Numbered from the stretch's first letter, positions 42,601 to 52,145 are shown. The stretch is DNA of 64,000 nt from Bdellovibrionaceae bacterium UBA6502 (GCA_002436415.1 DJMA01000009.1:7622-71621), one strand, 5' to 3'. Translations and numbers: made by a program. The notes: generated from the sequence alone by a model not told the origin.

Positions 42601-44880
42601 ATGTTTATGAAAAATAGTTTGGCAATGTTGTTGTGTCTTACGATGCTAGCTTGTAGTTCCGCTAGTAATCAAGACGAGGGTTTGGCTTCGAATGCTGATG
42701 AAATAGCGGCAGAGACTGACTTCAGTGAGGATGCTTTTGGTGATTCCCTGGATGAGGAGTCTGGAGAAGATTTTTTTGCTGAATCTGAAGGGGACGAAAC
42801 TGCTGACGAAAGCTTTTTTGAAGACGGGTTCGCAGAAGAAGAACCTGCTGAACAAAGCATTGCAGCAAATGACGAAACATTTTCAGAAGATGATTTTAGT
42901 GAAGAGGATTTTTCGGAAGAGGACTTTTCTGAGGAAGACTTCTCTGAAGAAGATATGGCTTTTTCAGAAGAGGATTTCGAAGGTGAAGACTTTGCCGACG
43001 AATCAACAGATGAACTGTTTGCGGAAGACGAATCTTTAGATGATTTTGCCATTGAAGAAGAAGCCCCGGTTGAATTGGCGGAGCAAAACATTGCTGAACC
43101 ACCAGTTGTCGAAGAAACTCCAATCATTGAAACACCATTGGTTTCTGGTGGTGAAAACCGAATCGTAGGTCTAGACTTTTTGGCAAATAAAAATGGTGGA
43201 ACGATTTTAATTTCGAGCTTAAAGCCGGTTCAGTTTCGACAAAGAAAGAACCTTTCAACAGGTCAACATATTGTCGAGATTGAAGGAGTAAAACTTCCAG
43301 AGAAGTTTCAAAGGCCATATGACACTCGAGAGTTTAACGGAAGCATTGGTTTGTTTCAGGCATACCAAGAAAAAGGTTCCAATGTCGCTCGTTTCGTACT
43401 TCAAACAAAAAGTAACTCTGAGCCATTAATCACTCAAGAAGGTGAGGCTCTTTTGATTTTGGCACAAAATCCTGTGCAGGAATATCAAATGGCCGAAGCA
43501 CCTGACGAAGGTGAAATCGATTTTGAAAATAATCGAATTACAGTGGATACCGATGCGATTCGTCGAGATGAAGAAATCTTAAAAGATAAAAGCATCGAAG
43601 ATTTCTTAACTGGAAACACAAATTATTATGGTAAAAAAATTAATATTGAGCTTGTGAATACAAATATCATCGAAGTTTTCAATATTCTTGCCGAGCAAAG
43701 TAATTTAAATATCATTGTGGCTGAAGGGGTGTCTGGAAACATCACTCTACGATTACGAGAGATTCCTTGGGATCAGGCATTAATGGTTGTTCTACAATCC
43801 AAACAACTTGGATACGTAAAGAACGGAAATATTTTAAGAATTGCTCCTTTGAAGACCATTGAAAAAGAAGCAAATGACGCGAGAGCAGTTATTGAAGCTC
43901 AGAAAAAGCTTTTACCGGTTAAGGTGAGAATTTACCCAGTAAGTTTTGCTCAAGCCAATGATATTTCCACGCAGGTTCAAGATTTTCTAACTCCAGATCG
44001 TGGTAAAGTAAAAGCAGATACGAGAACAAACTCAATCATTGTGACAGATCTCCCTGAAGTTTTAGACAAAGTTGGAAAGTTGATCAAGAGGCTAGACACA
44101 GAAACTCCTCAAGTGTTAATGGAAGCAAAGTTTGTTGAAACGACAGAAGATTTTGATCGTCAGGTTAATATCGGACTTGGAACTGGTACTTATACAAGTA
44201 CAGCAGGAAATGAGTACTCTTACAGTGGTCTAACTTCCAACGGAAACTCAGGGTTGAGTATGACCTTCAATAGTATTTCAAGCCTAGGAAGTATTGGTGC
44301 TTTCTTAGATTTGTATGAAAAGAAAAACTTGGCAAGAGTGATTTCTTCTCCACGGGTAATCGGTTTGAACAATGAAGCAGCTACCATTAGCCAAACCACT
44401 CAGGTATTGGATAAGACTACGACAACATCTACTGACGGTCGTACAACAGCTACAAGTTTCACTCCGCGTGATTTAACTTTAAATTTAACCATGACTCCGC
44501 AGATTACAGCGGATGGTGGTGTATTGATGGAAATCTCCGTACAAAGGGATGTTGCCGGGGCGCAAGAGGTTGAGGAAACAGCTTCAGCTACGCCAATCGG
44601 AACGCGATCTGCGCAAACAAAAGTTTTAGTTCCAAATGGTGACACCATTGTAATTGGTGGAGTTTATCAGTTTGACCAAACGAAAGAAGAAATTAAAATT
44701 CCATATTTAGGAGATATTCCACTATTAGGTACATTGTTTAGAAAGGACACTACGAAAAACGTTAAAAATGAGTTAATGATTTTCGTAACTCCTAGAGTAT
44801 TGAACATTGATAAGGCCTTCAATAGTGGTGATGTATTTATTGAACAGGCAGAAGGTGTTCCTGCAGAGCAAAGTCTATAA
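42601..44880 (+). CDS. pilQ: Type IV pilus secretin PilQ with acidic FSEED repeats and lipobox
   Basis: 759 residues. Lipobox-like MLACSS (Cys about 18). Residues ~25-170 are highly acidic, including a tandem FSEED-type repeat (nucleotides 42880-42984). Then an AMIN domain (about 185-290), short secretin N-domains (STN/N0 about 340-420 and N1 430-500), and the secretin barrel with RVISSPRVIGLNNEAA and VPNGDTIVIGGVYQ and the gate region IPYLGDIPLLGTLFR. Forms the outer-membrane pore for pili. AAGGAG precedes the ATG. Its stop overlaps that of the convergent TolC-like gene. Confidence 0.96.
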   Translation: MFMKNSLAMLLCLTMLACSSASNQDEGLASNADEIAAETDFSEDAFGDSLDEESGEDFFAESEGDETADESFFEDGFAEEEPAEQSIAANDETFSEDDFSEEDFSEEDFSEEDFSEEDMAFSEEDFEGEDFADESTDELFAEDESLDDFAIEEEAPVELAEQNIAEPPVVEETPIIETPLVSGGENRIVGLDFLANKNGGTILISSLKPVQFRQRKNLSTGQHIVEIEGVKLPEKFQRPYDTREFNGSIGLFQAYQEKGSNVARFVLQTKSNSEPLITQEGEALLILAQNPVQEYQMAEAPDEGEIDFENNRITVDTDAIRRDEEILKDKSIEDFLTGNTNYYGKKINIELVNTNIIEVFNILAEQSNLNIIVAEGVSGNITLRLREIPWDQALMVVLQSKQLGYVKNGNILRIAPLKTIEKEANDARAVIEAQKKLLPVKVRIYPVSFAQANDISTQVQDFLTPDRGKVKADTRTNSIIVTDLPEVLDKVGKLIKRLDTETPQVLMEAKFVETTEDFDRQVNIGLGTGTYTSTAGNEYSYSGLTSNGNSGLSMTFNSISSLGSIGAFLDLYEKKNLARVISSPRVIGLNNEAATISQTTQVLDKTTTTSTDGRTTATSFTPRDLTLNLTMTPQITADGGVLMEISVQRDVAGAQEVEETASATPIGTRSAQTKVLVPNGDTIVIGGVYQFDQTKEEIKIPYLGDIPLLGTLFRKDTTKNVKNELMIFVTPRVLNIDKAFNSGDVFIEQAEGVPAEQSL
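42880..42984 (+). repeat. In-frame 15-base tandem repeat in pilQ
   Basis: Five consecutive units of Phe-Ser-Glu-Asp/Glu-Asp, then, after Met-Ala, one more plus two diverged ones. Codon use differs between units, so protein sequence rather than DNA is conserved. Confidence 0.85.
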
Positions 44881-46104
44881 GACTTGGCCTTGTAGGTTTA
44901 ACATCTTTAGCCTTTTTGAATGAAAGTCATACCAGGTATCCCAATAAGAAGATTCAGCATTATCTAAAGATTGTTGTACCTGGCTTAATTGCAAAAAGTT
45001 AATCCTACCAATGCGGTAGGATTTTTGCGCTTCTAGCAAACTTTTTTTGGCAAAACTTTTCCATCGTTCGTAGGACTTTAATAAAGTCTTCTTTTGATTT
45101 AACTCTTCTTGCATTTGTTCATAGTGAAGCGCAACGATTCTTTTTTTCTCTTGGATTTGCCTTTCTAAGATTGCAATGCTTTTACTATGAGCTCTTTTTT
45201 TATAGATACTAGATAGTCCTGAAAACAAAGGCAAACTAGCTGATAAAACGATTTGGCTAGAGCGATTGCTTTCATCGAAAAGTCCACTAGACTCTGTAGC
45301 CTGATAACCTTCGCTAGCTGAAATGGCTATGCTTGGATTGTCTTCTCCCAAATCTATTTTTTGATTTAACTTTAAATTTTTCATTTGAAGATTCAAAGCT
45401 TGCAACTCAAAATTATTTTGAAAAAGATTTTGTACATCAATAGATTGAATGTCTTGCTTTGGTTCCCATTTGTTTTTTGTCATTTCACGCCAGTTACTTA
45501 CATAACTGGTAACTTCTTTATCTAGCTTTTCATACTCAATTTCTAACTGTTCTAGTTGTACTTTTCTCGCGATAAAATCTGCTTCGGCTTGAGGAAGTTC
45601 ATAGGATTTAGCATTTCCAAGTTTAGATTTTCTCTGTATGATGCTTCTGTTTTTCTTTTGAATCTCTAGTTGGTCCTTTGCAATTTTTATTTTTTCTTGC
45701 TGATTGCGAACTTGTAACAAAAAATTGAAAGCTTTTAATTTACTCGCCTCCGTTGTCATTTTTAAGTTAAGTTTTGCGATTTTTAACTCTTCTTTTGCTA
45801 AATCCAAAGCAGCAAAAAGTTTTCCCCCTGTATAAATGGGTTGGGTGATTTCTAGTTTACTCGCGTACAGCGTGGCACTTCCTGTAAATGCAGTGATGTT
45901 TTTAATTCTTGTCTGGCTGTTTGACCAAGTTACTTGAGGAAATAGACTTCCACGAACCTGTTTTACTTGGTTTTCTAACTTTTCAATCTCTAGTTTCGCT
46001 TCATCAACTTCGGGACTCTTAAGAACGAATTCGTCGACAAAAGGCAGGGAGTAAGCTTTGGACACAAGAAAAAAACATAGAAATAGAAGTTTTTGTTTAA
46101 GCAA
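44875..46104 (-). CDS. TolC-family outer-membrane efflux protein
   Basis: About 409 residues. Signal peptide (LLFLCFFLVSKAYSLP), then two OEP repeats of long helices (e.g. KLEIEKLENQVKQVRGSLFPQVTW, QPIYTGGKLFAALDLAKEELKIAKLNL; second half LSASLPLFSGLSSIYKKRAHSKSIAI, SYRIGRINFLQLSQVQQSLDNAESSYWD). These form the trimeric tunnel of type I secretion/efflux. Usual size ~420-450. I choose the TTG at 46104, behind CAGGGGGT, over a TTG at 46122. No inner-membrane or adaptor gene is adjacent. Confidence 0.9.
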   Translation of the reverse strand: MLKQKLLFLCFFLVSKAYSLPFVDEFVLKSPEVDEAKLEIEKLENQVKQVRGSLFPQVTWSNSQTRIKNITAFTGSATLYASKLEITQPIYTGGKLFAALDLAKEELKIAKLNLKMTTEASKLKAFNFLLQVRNQQEKIKIAKDQLEIQKKNRSIIQRKSKLGNAKSYELPQAEADFIARKVQLEQLEIEYEKLDKEVTSYVSNWREMTKNKWEPKQDIQSIDVQNLFQNNFELQALNLQMKNLKLNQKIDLGEDNPSIAISASEGYQATESSGLFDESNRSSQIVLSASLPLFSGLSSIYKKRAHSKSIAILERQIQEKKRIVALHYEQMQEELNQKKTLLKSYERWKSFAKKSLLEAQKSYRIGRINFLQLSQVQQSLDNAESSYWDTWYDFHSKRLKMLNLQGQVL

Positions 46105-46250
46105 ATTTACCCCCTGGACCAATTCTGTTATATGGAAAAATGCGCCTAAACTATACCGTCAGATTGACCAGGATTCTAAGGAAAAATGCTTTATAGATTG
46201 TTCGGCCGCATTGCGAAAGATAACCTGAGTTAAACATAACAGGAGTCAGC

Positions 46251-47840
46251 ATGAGAAGCGCATTTTTTTATGTTTGTTTTGCCGTTTTTGGATTTGTAGG
46301 ATTAATCTCAATAATATTTCCTCAAGCCCTCTTTAGTTTAATAATTTTAGTGCCCATTGCACTAATGGGCCTAAAAGATGCTTTCCAAAAGAAGCAAACG
46401 ATTCGTCGTAATTTTCCTATACTTGGAAGATTTCGCTATTTGCTGGAAATGATTCGTCCAGAAATTCAGCAATATTTTATCGAACATGATACTGCGGGAA
46501 CTCCAATTCCAAGAACCTTACGTTCTCTAGTTTATCAGCGAGCGAAAAGGCAAATTGAAACGGTTCCCTTTGGTACGCAGGAAAATGTCTACTCCTCAAA
46601 TTATGAATGGATCAATCACACCATGAAACCAACCATTGTGGATGAGTCTGGATTGCGTGTTTTGGTTGGTGGTGATGAGTGTACGCAAAAATATTCTTGT
46701 TCTTTGCTCAATATCTCGGCCATGAGTTATGGTTCTTTAAGTAAAAATGCAATCGAAGCTCTTAATGGTGGGGCAAAGATTGGAGATTTTTATCACAATA
46801 CAGGAGAAGGAAGTATTTCTCCATACCATCTAAATAGAGGCGGGGATTTGGTTTGGCAAATCGGTACCGGCTATTTTGGCTGTAGAGATGAGGATGGAAA
46901 TTTTGATCTTGAAAAGTTCAAAGTAAATGCAAATCGACCTGAAGTTAAAATGATCGAAATTAAAATTTCTCAGGGAGCAAAACCAGGACATGGTGGTATT
47001 CTTCCTAAGGAAAAAGTAACCAAAGAAATTTCAGAAATTCGTCATGTACCTATGGGAGTAGACGTAATCTCACCTGGAGGCCATTCCGCATTTAATTCGC
47101 CTAGAGAGTTGTTAGAGTTTATCAAAAAATTGAGAGAAGCCTCTGGAGGAAAACCCGTTGGTTTTAAACTCTGCATGGGATATCCAGAGGAGTTTGTCTC
47201 TGTTTGTAAAGCCATGGTTACCACCCAAATTTTTCCTGACTTCATAACTGTAGATGGCAGTGAAGGTGGAACCGGAGCATCTCCTCTAGAATTTACAAAT
47301 TCTGTTGGGACTCCACTGGAAGACGGGCTTGTGTTTGTGCACAATACTTTACGAGGCTTTGGCATCCGTCAAAAACTTAAGATAATAGCTTCTGGTAAGG
47401 TATTGACCGCATTCAATATGTTAAACCGATTGGCCCTGGGAGCTGATATTATTAATAGTGCTAGGGGATTTATGCTAGCGATTGGTTGTATCCAAGCCCT
47501 ACGTTGTCATGAGAACGTTTGTCCTACCGGAGTTGCGACGACGAACCCGAAATTTTATGAGGGTTTAGATGTAAATTTAAAAGAAGTAAGAACCGCAAAT
47601 TTTCATGCTAAGACCCTTCATACCTTTAAAGAGCTTTTACAAATCGTAGGTGTTGAAAGACCTTCTCAACTACGTAGGCATCACATTCAAAGAAGGATTC
47701 GTGGAGTAGGGGCTACCAATTTAGAAGAGATTTACCCATATTTAGGAGAAGGAACTCTCTTAGAGGAGCCTTATCCAATCTCTTATCAAAAGATCATGGA
47801 TAAGGTCGACATTGATCACTTCGCTGATGTTCACTGGTGA
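46251..47840 (+). CDS. FMN-binding glutamate-synthase-family protein
   Basis: 529 residues. Two N-terminal membrane spans (FFYVCFAVFGFVGLISIIF, LFSLIILVPIALMGL), then the FMN/3Fe-4S part of glutamate synthase: SAMSYGSLSKNAIEALNGGA, GEGSISPYH, IEIKISQGAKPGHGG, TVDGSEGGTGASP, and cluster cysteines CIQALRCHENVCPTG. The amidotransferase domain of full GltB is absent, so this is the stand-alone (YerD-type) family, whose substrate is not known. AGGAG precedes the ATG. Stops overlap by 10 bases with the convergent metalloprotease-like gene. Confidence 0.93.
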   Translation: MRSAFFYVCFAVFGFVGLISIIFPQALFSLIILVPIALMGLKDAFQKKQTIRRNFPILGRFRYLLEMIRPEIQQYFIEHDTAGTPIPRTLRSLVYQRAKRQIETVPFGTQENVYSSNYEWINHTMKPTIVDESGLRVLVGGDECTQKYSCSLLNISAMSYGSLSKNAIEALNGGAKIGDFYHNTGEGSISPYHLNRGGDLVWQIGTGYFGCRDEDGNFDLEKFKVNANRPEVKMIEIKISQGAKPGHGGILPKEKVTKEISEIRHVPMGVDVISPGGHSAFNSPRELLEFIKKLREASGGKPVGFKLCMGYPEEFVSVCKAMVTTQIFPDFITVDGSEGGTGASPLEFTNSVGTPLEDGLVFVHNTLRGFGIRQKLKIIASGKVLTAFNMLNRLALGADIINSARGFMLAIGCIQALRCHENVCPTGVATTNPKFYEGLDVNLKEVRTANFHAKTLHTFKELLQIVGVERPSQLRRHHIQRRIRGVGATNLEEIYPYLGEGTLLEEPYPISYQKIMDKVDIDHFADVHW

Positions 47841-49738
47841 TCACGAGATTTGAGGAATTCCTCAAAATGCTCTTTACCATTTTTACCGAAGACTAGAGGA
47901 TTCTTTACGAATTCCTCTTGGATTCTTGAGATGAATCTTTCGTTTCTTTCTCTCGGACTTAACTCGATGATTTTTTCAAATTCATAAGCAAAGGCACCAG
48001 TACCAATTACATAATCCAATTCTCTGACGATAGCGGCCAATACGTTGTCAATAATGATACCTTTGTTTTGATACAAATAATGCTCGATAGGTGCTGTTTT
48101 ACTCTTCGGATCCAAAGAATGCAGTTTATCACCTAGGAAGTGGTTCGTAATAGGCATTCTAAGGTAAGTATCATAAAGCCATTTTCTCACTGGTCCAAAA
48201 TAGTTGTGACCTGAGTTGGTATACTCAAATTTATCTACTCTATTATTTTTACTAGTAAAATCTCGAGGCTCAACGTTTTTCATTCGTAAGTTCGGGTTGT
48301 AGCGATTTGGCATAGTATGAGTTAAGGCATTAGATACAGATTTCCCATCATTGTTAAAAGTTAAAACTGTCCCGATGTCGGCGATTAACTCATGATACTT
48401 GGAAATAAAAGTATGTAATAAACTAGAGTACACTTGAGCGGCTTGTGCAAAGGCCTCATTGGTTTGCTCTACTTTTGCTGTCCAATAAACACGTTTTAAC
48501 TCATTCTGTTCGATGAGAATATAGTACTCGTTGGCGGCTCGAAGTGCAGCTCCAATGCGTTTTCCTAATTTGTAGTGACTTAAAAAGGACTCCAATTCCT
48601 CGCCAAGTACTTTACCCATTAATTCTTTAAATTTTTCTTCTGTGTAATGAGGAAACTTTTCTTGGAAAACTTTAAAAGCCTCTTGTTCACGTTCTAGGTA
48701 TTCTTTTTCATAAACCTTAGCTTCTTTTCTTAGATTTTCTAAATAGAGAACTTCAGTTTGGCTTGGAGCTTTTGCTTTGTAGTCTTTGCCAAAGATAACT
48801 TTCTTACCAAACTCAGCGGTTTGAGGAAGATCCACTTGATTGTTTCTATATTGTAAAATCAGAGAAACGAATTTCTCTCTTTCTTCCGCATTTAATTTCT
48901 TTGATAAGTTTTCCGCTACATACTTCTTTAAATCTTCGGCAGAACGCTCGTTGTTTTTAAAAGCTTCTGTAATGGCTGGCATCTCTTCACTTAAATCTTT
49001 TTCCGTAATCATTTGGTTCAAGCGATCAATGATTTTATGACTGTTGTGCCTTAGGGTTTGAAAATAGGTGTTCATGTCATTAATGGCAGAGATTCTTCCG
49101 TATCTTTCTTTCAGTAGATTATCAAAAACAACATGGAAATATTCGTGAGCATTAATGGGTAGGGAAGCGGAAGGGTTTTTCTCTAAAGTGATCGTCGAAC
49201 CTTTCTTACTTGTATTCACTAAACGCTTCATTTCTGGAGAATAACTAACAACCACTTTAAACTGCCATACACCAGATTTTGTCCAAAAGGCATCGGTGTC
49301 ATTTTTGGTTACCATCAAATAAATTTGGTCAGGTCTTTTCAAAAGTTTTGAAGCATCTAAAATATTGTCGTTAATAAAATCTAGGATATGAGCAATTTCT
49401 TGTGCTTCTTTAGCTTTAACTCCAATTTCTGCCAATGCTACTCGAATGACACTGTCTGCATTATTAACTAGATCAATTTTATAGGTGTTTTCCTGATTTA
49501 AAATTGCCGAAGAGGAGATCAGATCCTTTGCGTGATCTAGGATATTTCTATTTTTTTCTGCACGCAACATCAACTCAGAAGGTAGAGATTGAGGATCTCC
49601 TGAGCCTGATCTAACTGCGCTACTTTTACAGGAGTGACTTGGTTTACTTCTTCTATCGAGACCAGTGTGGATTCCCAGTGCTAATAAAATACTGGGGTGA
49701 ACTAATAGACCAACAATAAGAACATAACTTAACTTCAT
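47831..49738 (-). CDS. Secreted HExxH metalloprotease-like protein
   Basis: 635 residues. Signal peptide (LSYVLIVGLLVHPSILLA), a Ser/Lys-rich linker, then a helical domain. PINAHEYFHVVF holds an HExxH zinc motif (about residue 198-202), and later YHELIADIGTVLTF (about 450) fits the Glu of a gluzincin ExxAD helix. The rest is long charged helices (KEYLEREQEAFKVFQEKFPHY), unlike a family I can name. Glu and both His are present, so it may be active. The ATG at 49738, with GGAG 5 bases before it, is preferred to a GTG at 49744. Confidence 0.7.
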   Translation of the reverse strand: MKLSYVLIVGLLVHPSILLALGIHTGLDRRSKPSHSCKSSAVRSGSGDPQSLPSELMLRAEKNRNILDHAKDLISSSAILNQENTYKIDLVNNADSVIRVALAEIGVKAKEAQEIAHILDFINDNILDASKLLKRPDQIYLMVTKNDTDAFWTKSGVWQFKVVVSYSPEMKRLVNTSKKGSTITLEKNPSASLPINAHEYFHVVFDNLLKERYGRISAINDMNTYFQTLRHNSHKIIDRLNQMITEKDLSEEMPAITEAFKNNERSAEDLKKYVAENLSKKLNAEEREKFVSLILQYRNNQVDLPQTAEFGKKVIFGKDYKAKAPSQTEVLYLENLRKEAKVYEKEYLEREQEAFKVFQEKFPHYTEEKFKELMGKVLGEELESFLSHYKLGKRIGAALRAANEYYILIEQNELKRVYWTAKVEQTNEAFAQAAQVYSSLLHTFISKYHELIADIGTVLTFNNDGKSVSNALTHTMPNRYNPNLRMKNVEPRDFTSKNNRVDKFEYTNSGHNYFGPVRKWLYDTYLRMPITNHFLGDKLHSLDPKSKTAPIEHYLYQNKGIIIDNVLAAIVRELDYVIGTGAFAYEFEKIIELSPRERNERFISRIQEEFVKNPLVFGKNGKEHFEEFLKSRDHQ

Positions 49739-49957
49739 AAACACTCCGCTTTCGAAAGGCCAAGTATATAGTAAATAAGAGGCTTTTTTCCAGGGTAAGA
49801 ATTACACAAGTCATTAAATCTATTAAGGAATTTAAAACCTAGCGAAACCTGTCTGATTCTTTTACGCTTCCTGAAATAAGTACTACAAATATCCTTTAGA
49901 AACCCACAATCGCTGGCACAATTATGGAATTTATTATAGAAGAAGCCTGGAGGCTAA

Positions 49958-51283
49958 ATGGATTTGTTTGAGCACGGAAGTAAAACGGGAAACAGTAATA
50001 CTTTACCCTTAGCGGAAAAACTTCGACCTAGAACTTTAGACGAAATTATTGGGCAAGACTTTTTATACCAAGGAAGCCCAATTCTCGTTTTGTTTGAACA
50101 AAGAAAACTTCCAAGTTTGATTTTATGGGGGCCTCCTGGCTGTGGTAAAACTACGTTTGCAAAAGTCTTGTCTGAGAGTTATGGGATATCCTTTTTTTCC
50201 GTAAATGCAATTTCAACAGGTGCCAAAGAACTACGAAGCATTGGAGAGCAAGCAAAGCAAAAACATCATGAGTTTAATGAGAAGACCTTGCTGTTCGTAG
50301 ACGAGATCCATCGCTTAAATAAATCCCAACAAGATGTTTTACTTCCTTTTGTCGAAGCAGGAAACTTTTTGCTGGTTGGCGCTACTACTGAAAACCCTAG
50401 CTTCCAGATTAATTCAGCCTTGCTCAGTCGATGTCGAGTTTTAAAATTTAATAGTATTGGTGAAAAGGCTTTTCAAAAGCTTTTAGATAAAGCCATGACT
50501 CATTACTCTTTGAAGGCTGATGATATTTTAAAAGAAGATGCTCAAAAACAATTGATCGCATTAGCAAATGGAGATGCAAGAAAGTTCTTAAATCTTTGCG
50601 AGCAACTGATTGACTACTTTCTAGCAATGAAAGCGGGAAAGCAGTCTGCTATTTCTTGGCCATGTGGAGAAGAAGATTTAGAAAATATTTTGCCTTCAAT
50701 GGATCTATATTTTGATCGTGGTGATGCCCATTATGATCTAGCAAGTGCAATGATTAAATCCATTCGAGCCTCGGATGCCGACGCTGCAATTTACTATATG
50801 GCACGAATGCTTGAAGGCGGAGAAGATCCGATGTTTATCGCAAGGCGTTTGGTGATTTCCGCATCTGAGGATGTAGGGAATGCGGATCCTAAGGCAATTG
50901 GTATTGCTACCAGTTGTATGCAAGCTGTACATTTGATTGGAATGCCGGAAGCAGGGATTACCTTGGCGCAAGCCACCACTTACCTTGCCTCGGCTCCTAA
51001 ATCAAATCGATCGTATATGGCTTACAACGAAGCTATTGCCGAAGTTAAAAAGTCGGGAAATTTAGAAGTTCCTCTTCATATTAGAAACTCTCGTTCAAAG
51101 TTAATGTCAGATATGGGTTACGGAAAAGGTTATCAATATGCTCATAACCATGAGGAGGGTGTGACTCACCATCATCTTCCAAAAGACTTAGAAGGTAAGG
51201 AGTTTTATCGACCTTTGGATAAACATTATGAGAAACATATTTTGGCTTATTTGGATTTTTTTCGGAAGAAGAGGGATTCTTAG
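49958..51283 (+). CDS. rarA: Replication-associated recombination protein A (RarA/MgsA)
   Basis: 441 residues. AAA+ clamp-loader-like ATPase acting at stalled forks. PLAEKLRPRTLDEIIGQ, Walker A WGPPGCGKTTFA, Walker B LLFVDEIHRLNKSQQD, sensor GATTENPSF, arginine finger LLSRCRV; then the MgsA C-terminal tetramerisation domain (MIKSIRASDADAAIYYMARMLEGGEDPMFIARRL). GGAGG precedes the ATG. Followed nine bases later by repeat copy D. Confidence 0.97.
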   Translation: MDLFEHGSKTGNSNTLPLAEKLRPRTLDEIIGQDFLYQGSPILVLFEQRKLPSLILWGPPGCGKTTFAKVLSESYGISFFSVNAISTGAKELRSIGEQAKQKHHEFNEKTLLFVDEIHRLNKSQQDVLLPFVEAGNFLLVGATTENPSFQINSALLSRCRVLKFNSIGEKAFQKLLDKAMTHYSLKADDILKEDAQKQLIALANGDARKFLNLCEQLIDYFLAMKAGKQSAISWPCGEEDLENILPSMDLYFDRGDAHYDLASAMIKSIRASDADAAIYYMARMLEGGEDPMFIARRLVISASEDVGNADPKAIGIATSCMQAVHLIGMPEAGITLAQATTYLASAPKSNRSYMAYNEAIAEVKKSGNLEVPLHIRNSRSKLMSDMGYGKGYQYAHNHEEGVTHHHLPKDLEGKEFYRPLDKHYEKHILAYLDFFRKKRDS

Positions 51284-51291
51284 TTTTTTAG

Positions 51292-51357
51292 ATTTACTCC
51301 ATGGTTTAGATCATTTGAATGAGCCGGCCATTTGAAATAAAAGTGTTTCTCTCAGAC
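51292..51357 (+). repeat. Dispersed intergenic repeat, copy D
   Basis: TTTACTCCATGGTTT, TTTGAATGAGCCGGCC and TTGAAATAAAAGTGTTT followed by CTCTCAGAC match the head of copies A and B. It again lies directly after a plus-strand stop codon, and abuts a truncated cupin copy. Confidence 0.8.
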
Positions 51358-51365
51358 TGATAGAA

Positions 51366-51548
51366 GCAACTACTGCCAATTTCTTCAAAAGGATGACGAT
51401 GCCTTTTCACTTCAGAATTCTTTTGAAATTCTTCTTCTTTCAGTTCAGCCCCTTCGGAATGAGGGATCAACTTCAACTGATCTATACTAGCTACTTGCCA
51501 CCTGGTAATAAACAGATATAAAAAAAAACAGTTGTTAGTCTTTTTCAT
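51366..51548 (-). pseudogene. Truncated duplicate of the neighbouring cupin gene
   Basis: On the minus strand the translation ITRWQVASIDQLKLIPHSEG...ELKEEEF...NSEVKRHRHPFEEI matches the first half of the intact cupin (51695-52000). It has lost the ATG, five residues after RWQ, and about 14 bases after HPFEEI, then diverges at repeat copy D. The shared DNA continues upstream through AACAGTTGTTAGTC, so promoter and gene were copied together. Confidence 0.82.
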
Positions 51549-51694
51549 AGATCAAGCGAAAAAAAATTAAGGCTTTTTCTTTTTAAAGCTCTTCACTTAA
51601 AAAATAAACCTCAGAATAAATTTTAGTAAAGCAAAAGCCCACACAATCACAAGCGAATTCAATGAGGATCGACTGGTAAGAGACTAGTTGTTTT

Positions 51695-52000
51695 TTAAAA
51701 CGGGCGGTAAGCAACCACAGAGTGACAAGGTTCATCGCCATTAATATGCATTGAATGCTTAGTATTTGGCGGGATCACGATTTTATCCCCAGGGCGAAGT
51801 AGTATTTTATTACCAGTGAAATTAAAAATCATACTGCCACTGTAGATGATTCGGATTTCTTCAAAAGGATGGCGATGCTCTTTCACTTCAGAATTCGCTG
51901 GAAATTCTTCTTCTTTCAGCTCAGCTCCTTCGGAATGAAGGATCAACTTCAACTGATCTAAACTAGGTACTTGCGGTGCTTGCCATCTGGTAATCAACAT
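51695..52000 (-). CDS. Small cupin-domain protein
   Basis: 101 residues, a single cupin_2 barrel. Metal-binding motif 1 is EHRHPFEEIRIIYSGSM and motif 2 LRPGDKIVIPPNTKHSMHI, with all His/Glu ligands in place. Such stand-alone cupins are often sugar-binding or dioxygenase-like; the role here is unknown. Not clearly in an operon. A truncated second copy lies 150 bases downstream. Confidence 0.85.
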   Translation of the reverse strand: MLITRWQAPQVPSLDQLKLILHSEGAELKEEEFPANSEVKEHRHPFEEIRIIYSGSMIFNFTGNKILLRPGDKIVIPPNTKHSMHINGDEPCHSVVAYRPF

Positions 52001-52117
52001 ACATAAAAATTAACAGTTGTTAGTCTTTAGAGCAATTTCTTTTGTAGAAACCGCATTTAATTAGCACCTGAAGCTCCAATTCCAATAAATTTGCTAGAGA
52101 AAGCCTCGTAAAATAGC

Positions 52118-52145
52118 AAAAAGCCTCTATAGAAGAGGCTTTTTT
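52118..52145 (-). terminator. Bidirectional intrinsic terminator
   Basis: AAAAAGCCTCT / AGAGGCTTTTT with a loop of ATAGA type and T-run; A-run on the other side. It ends the minus-strand gene at 52221. Confidence 0.85.

Noticed and set aside
42669..43127. 152-codon Ser-rich frame antisense to pilQ
   Set aside because: It is the reverse reading of the FSEED codons, with no independent support.
49916..49930. TGGCAC-like site before rarA as a sigma54 promoter
   Set aside because: The -12 part reads TGGA instead of TTGC; the GC is missing.
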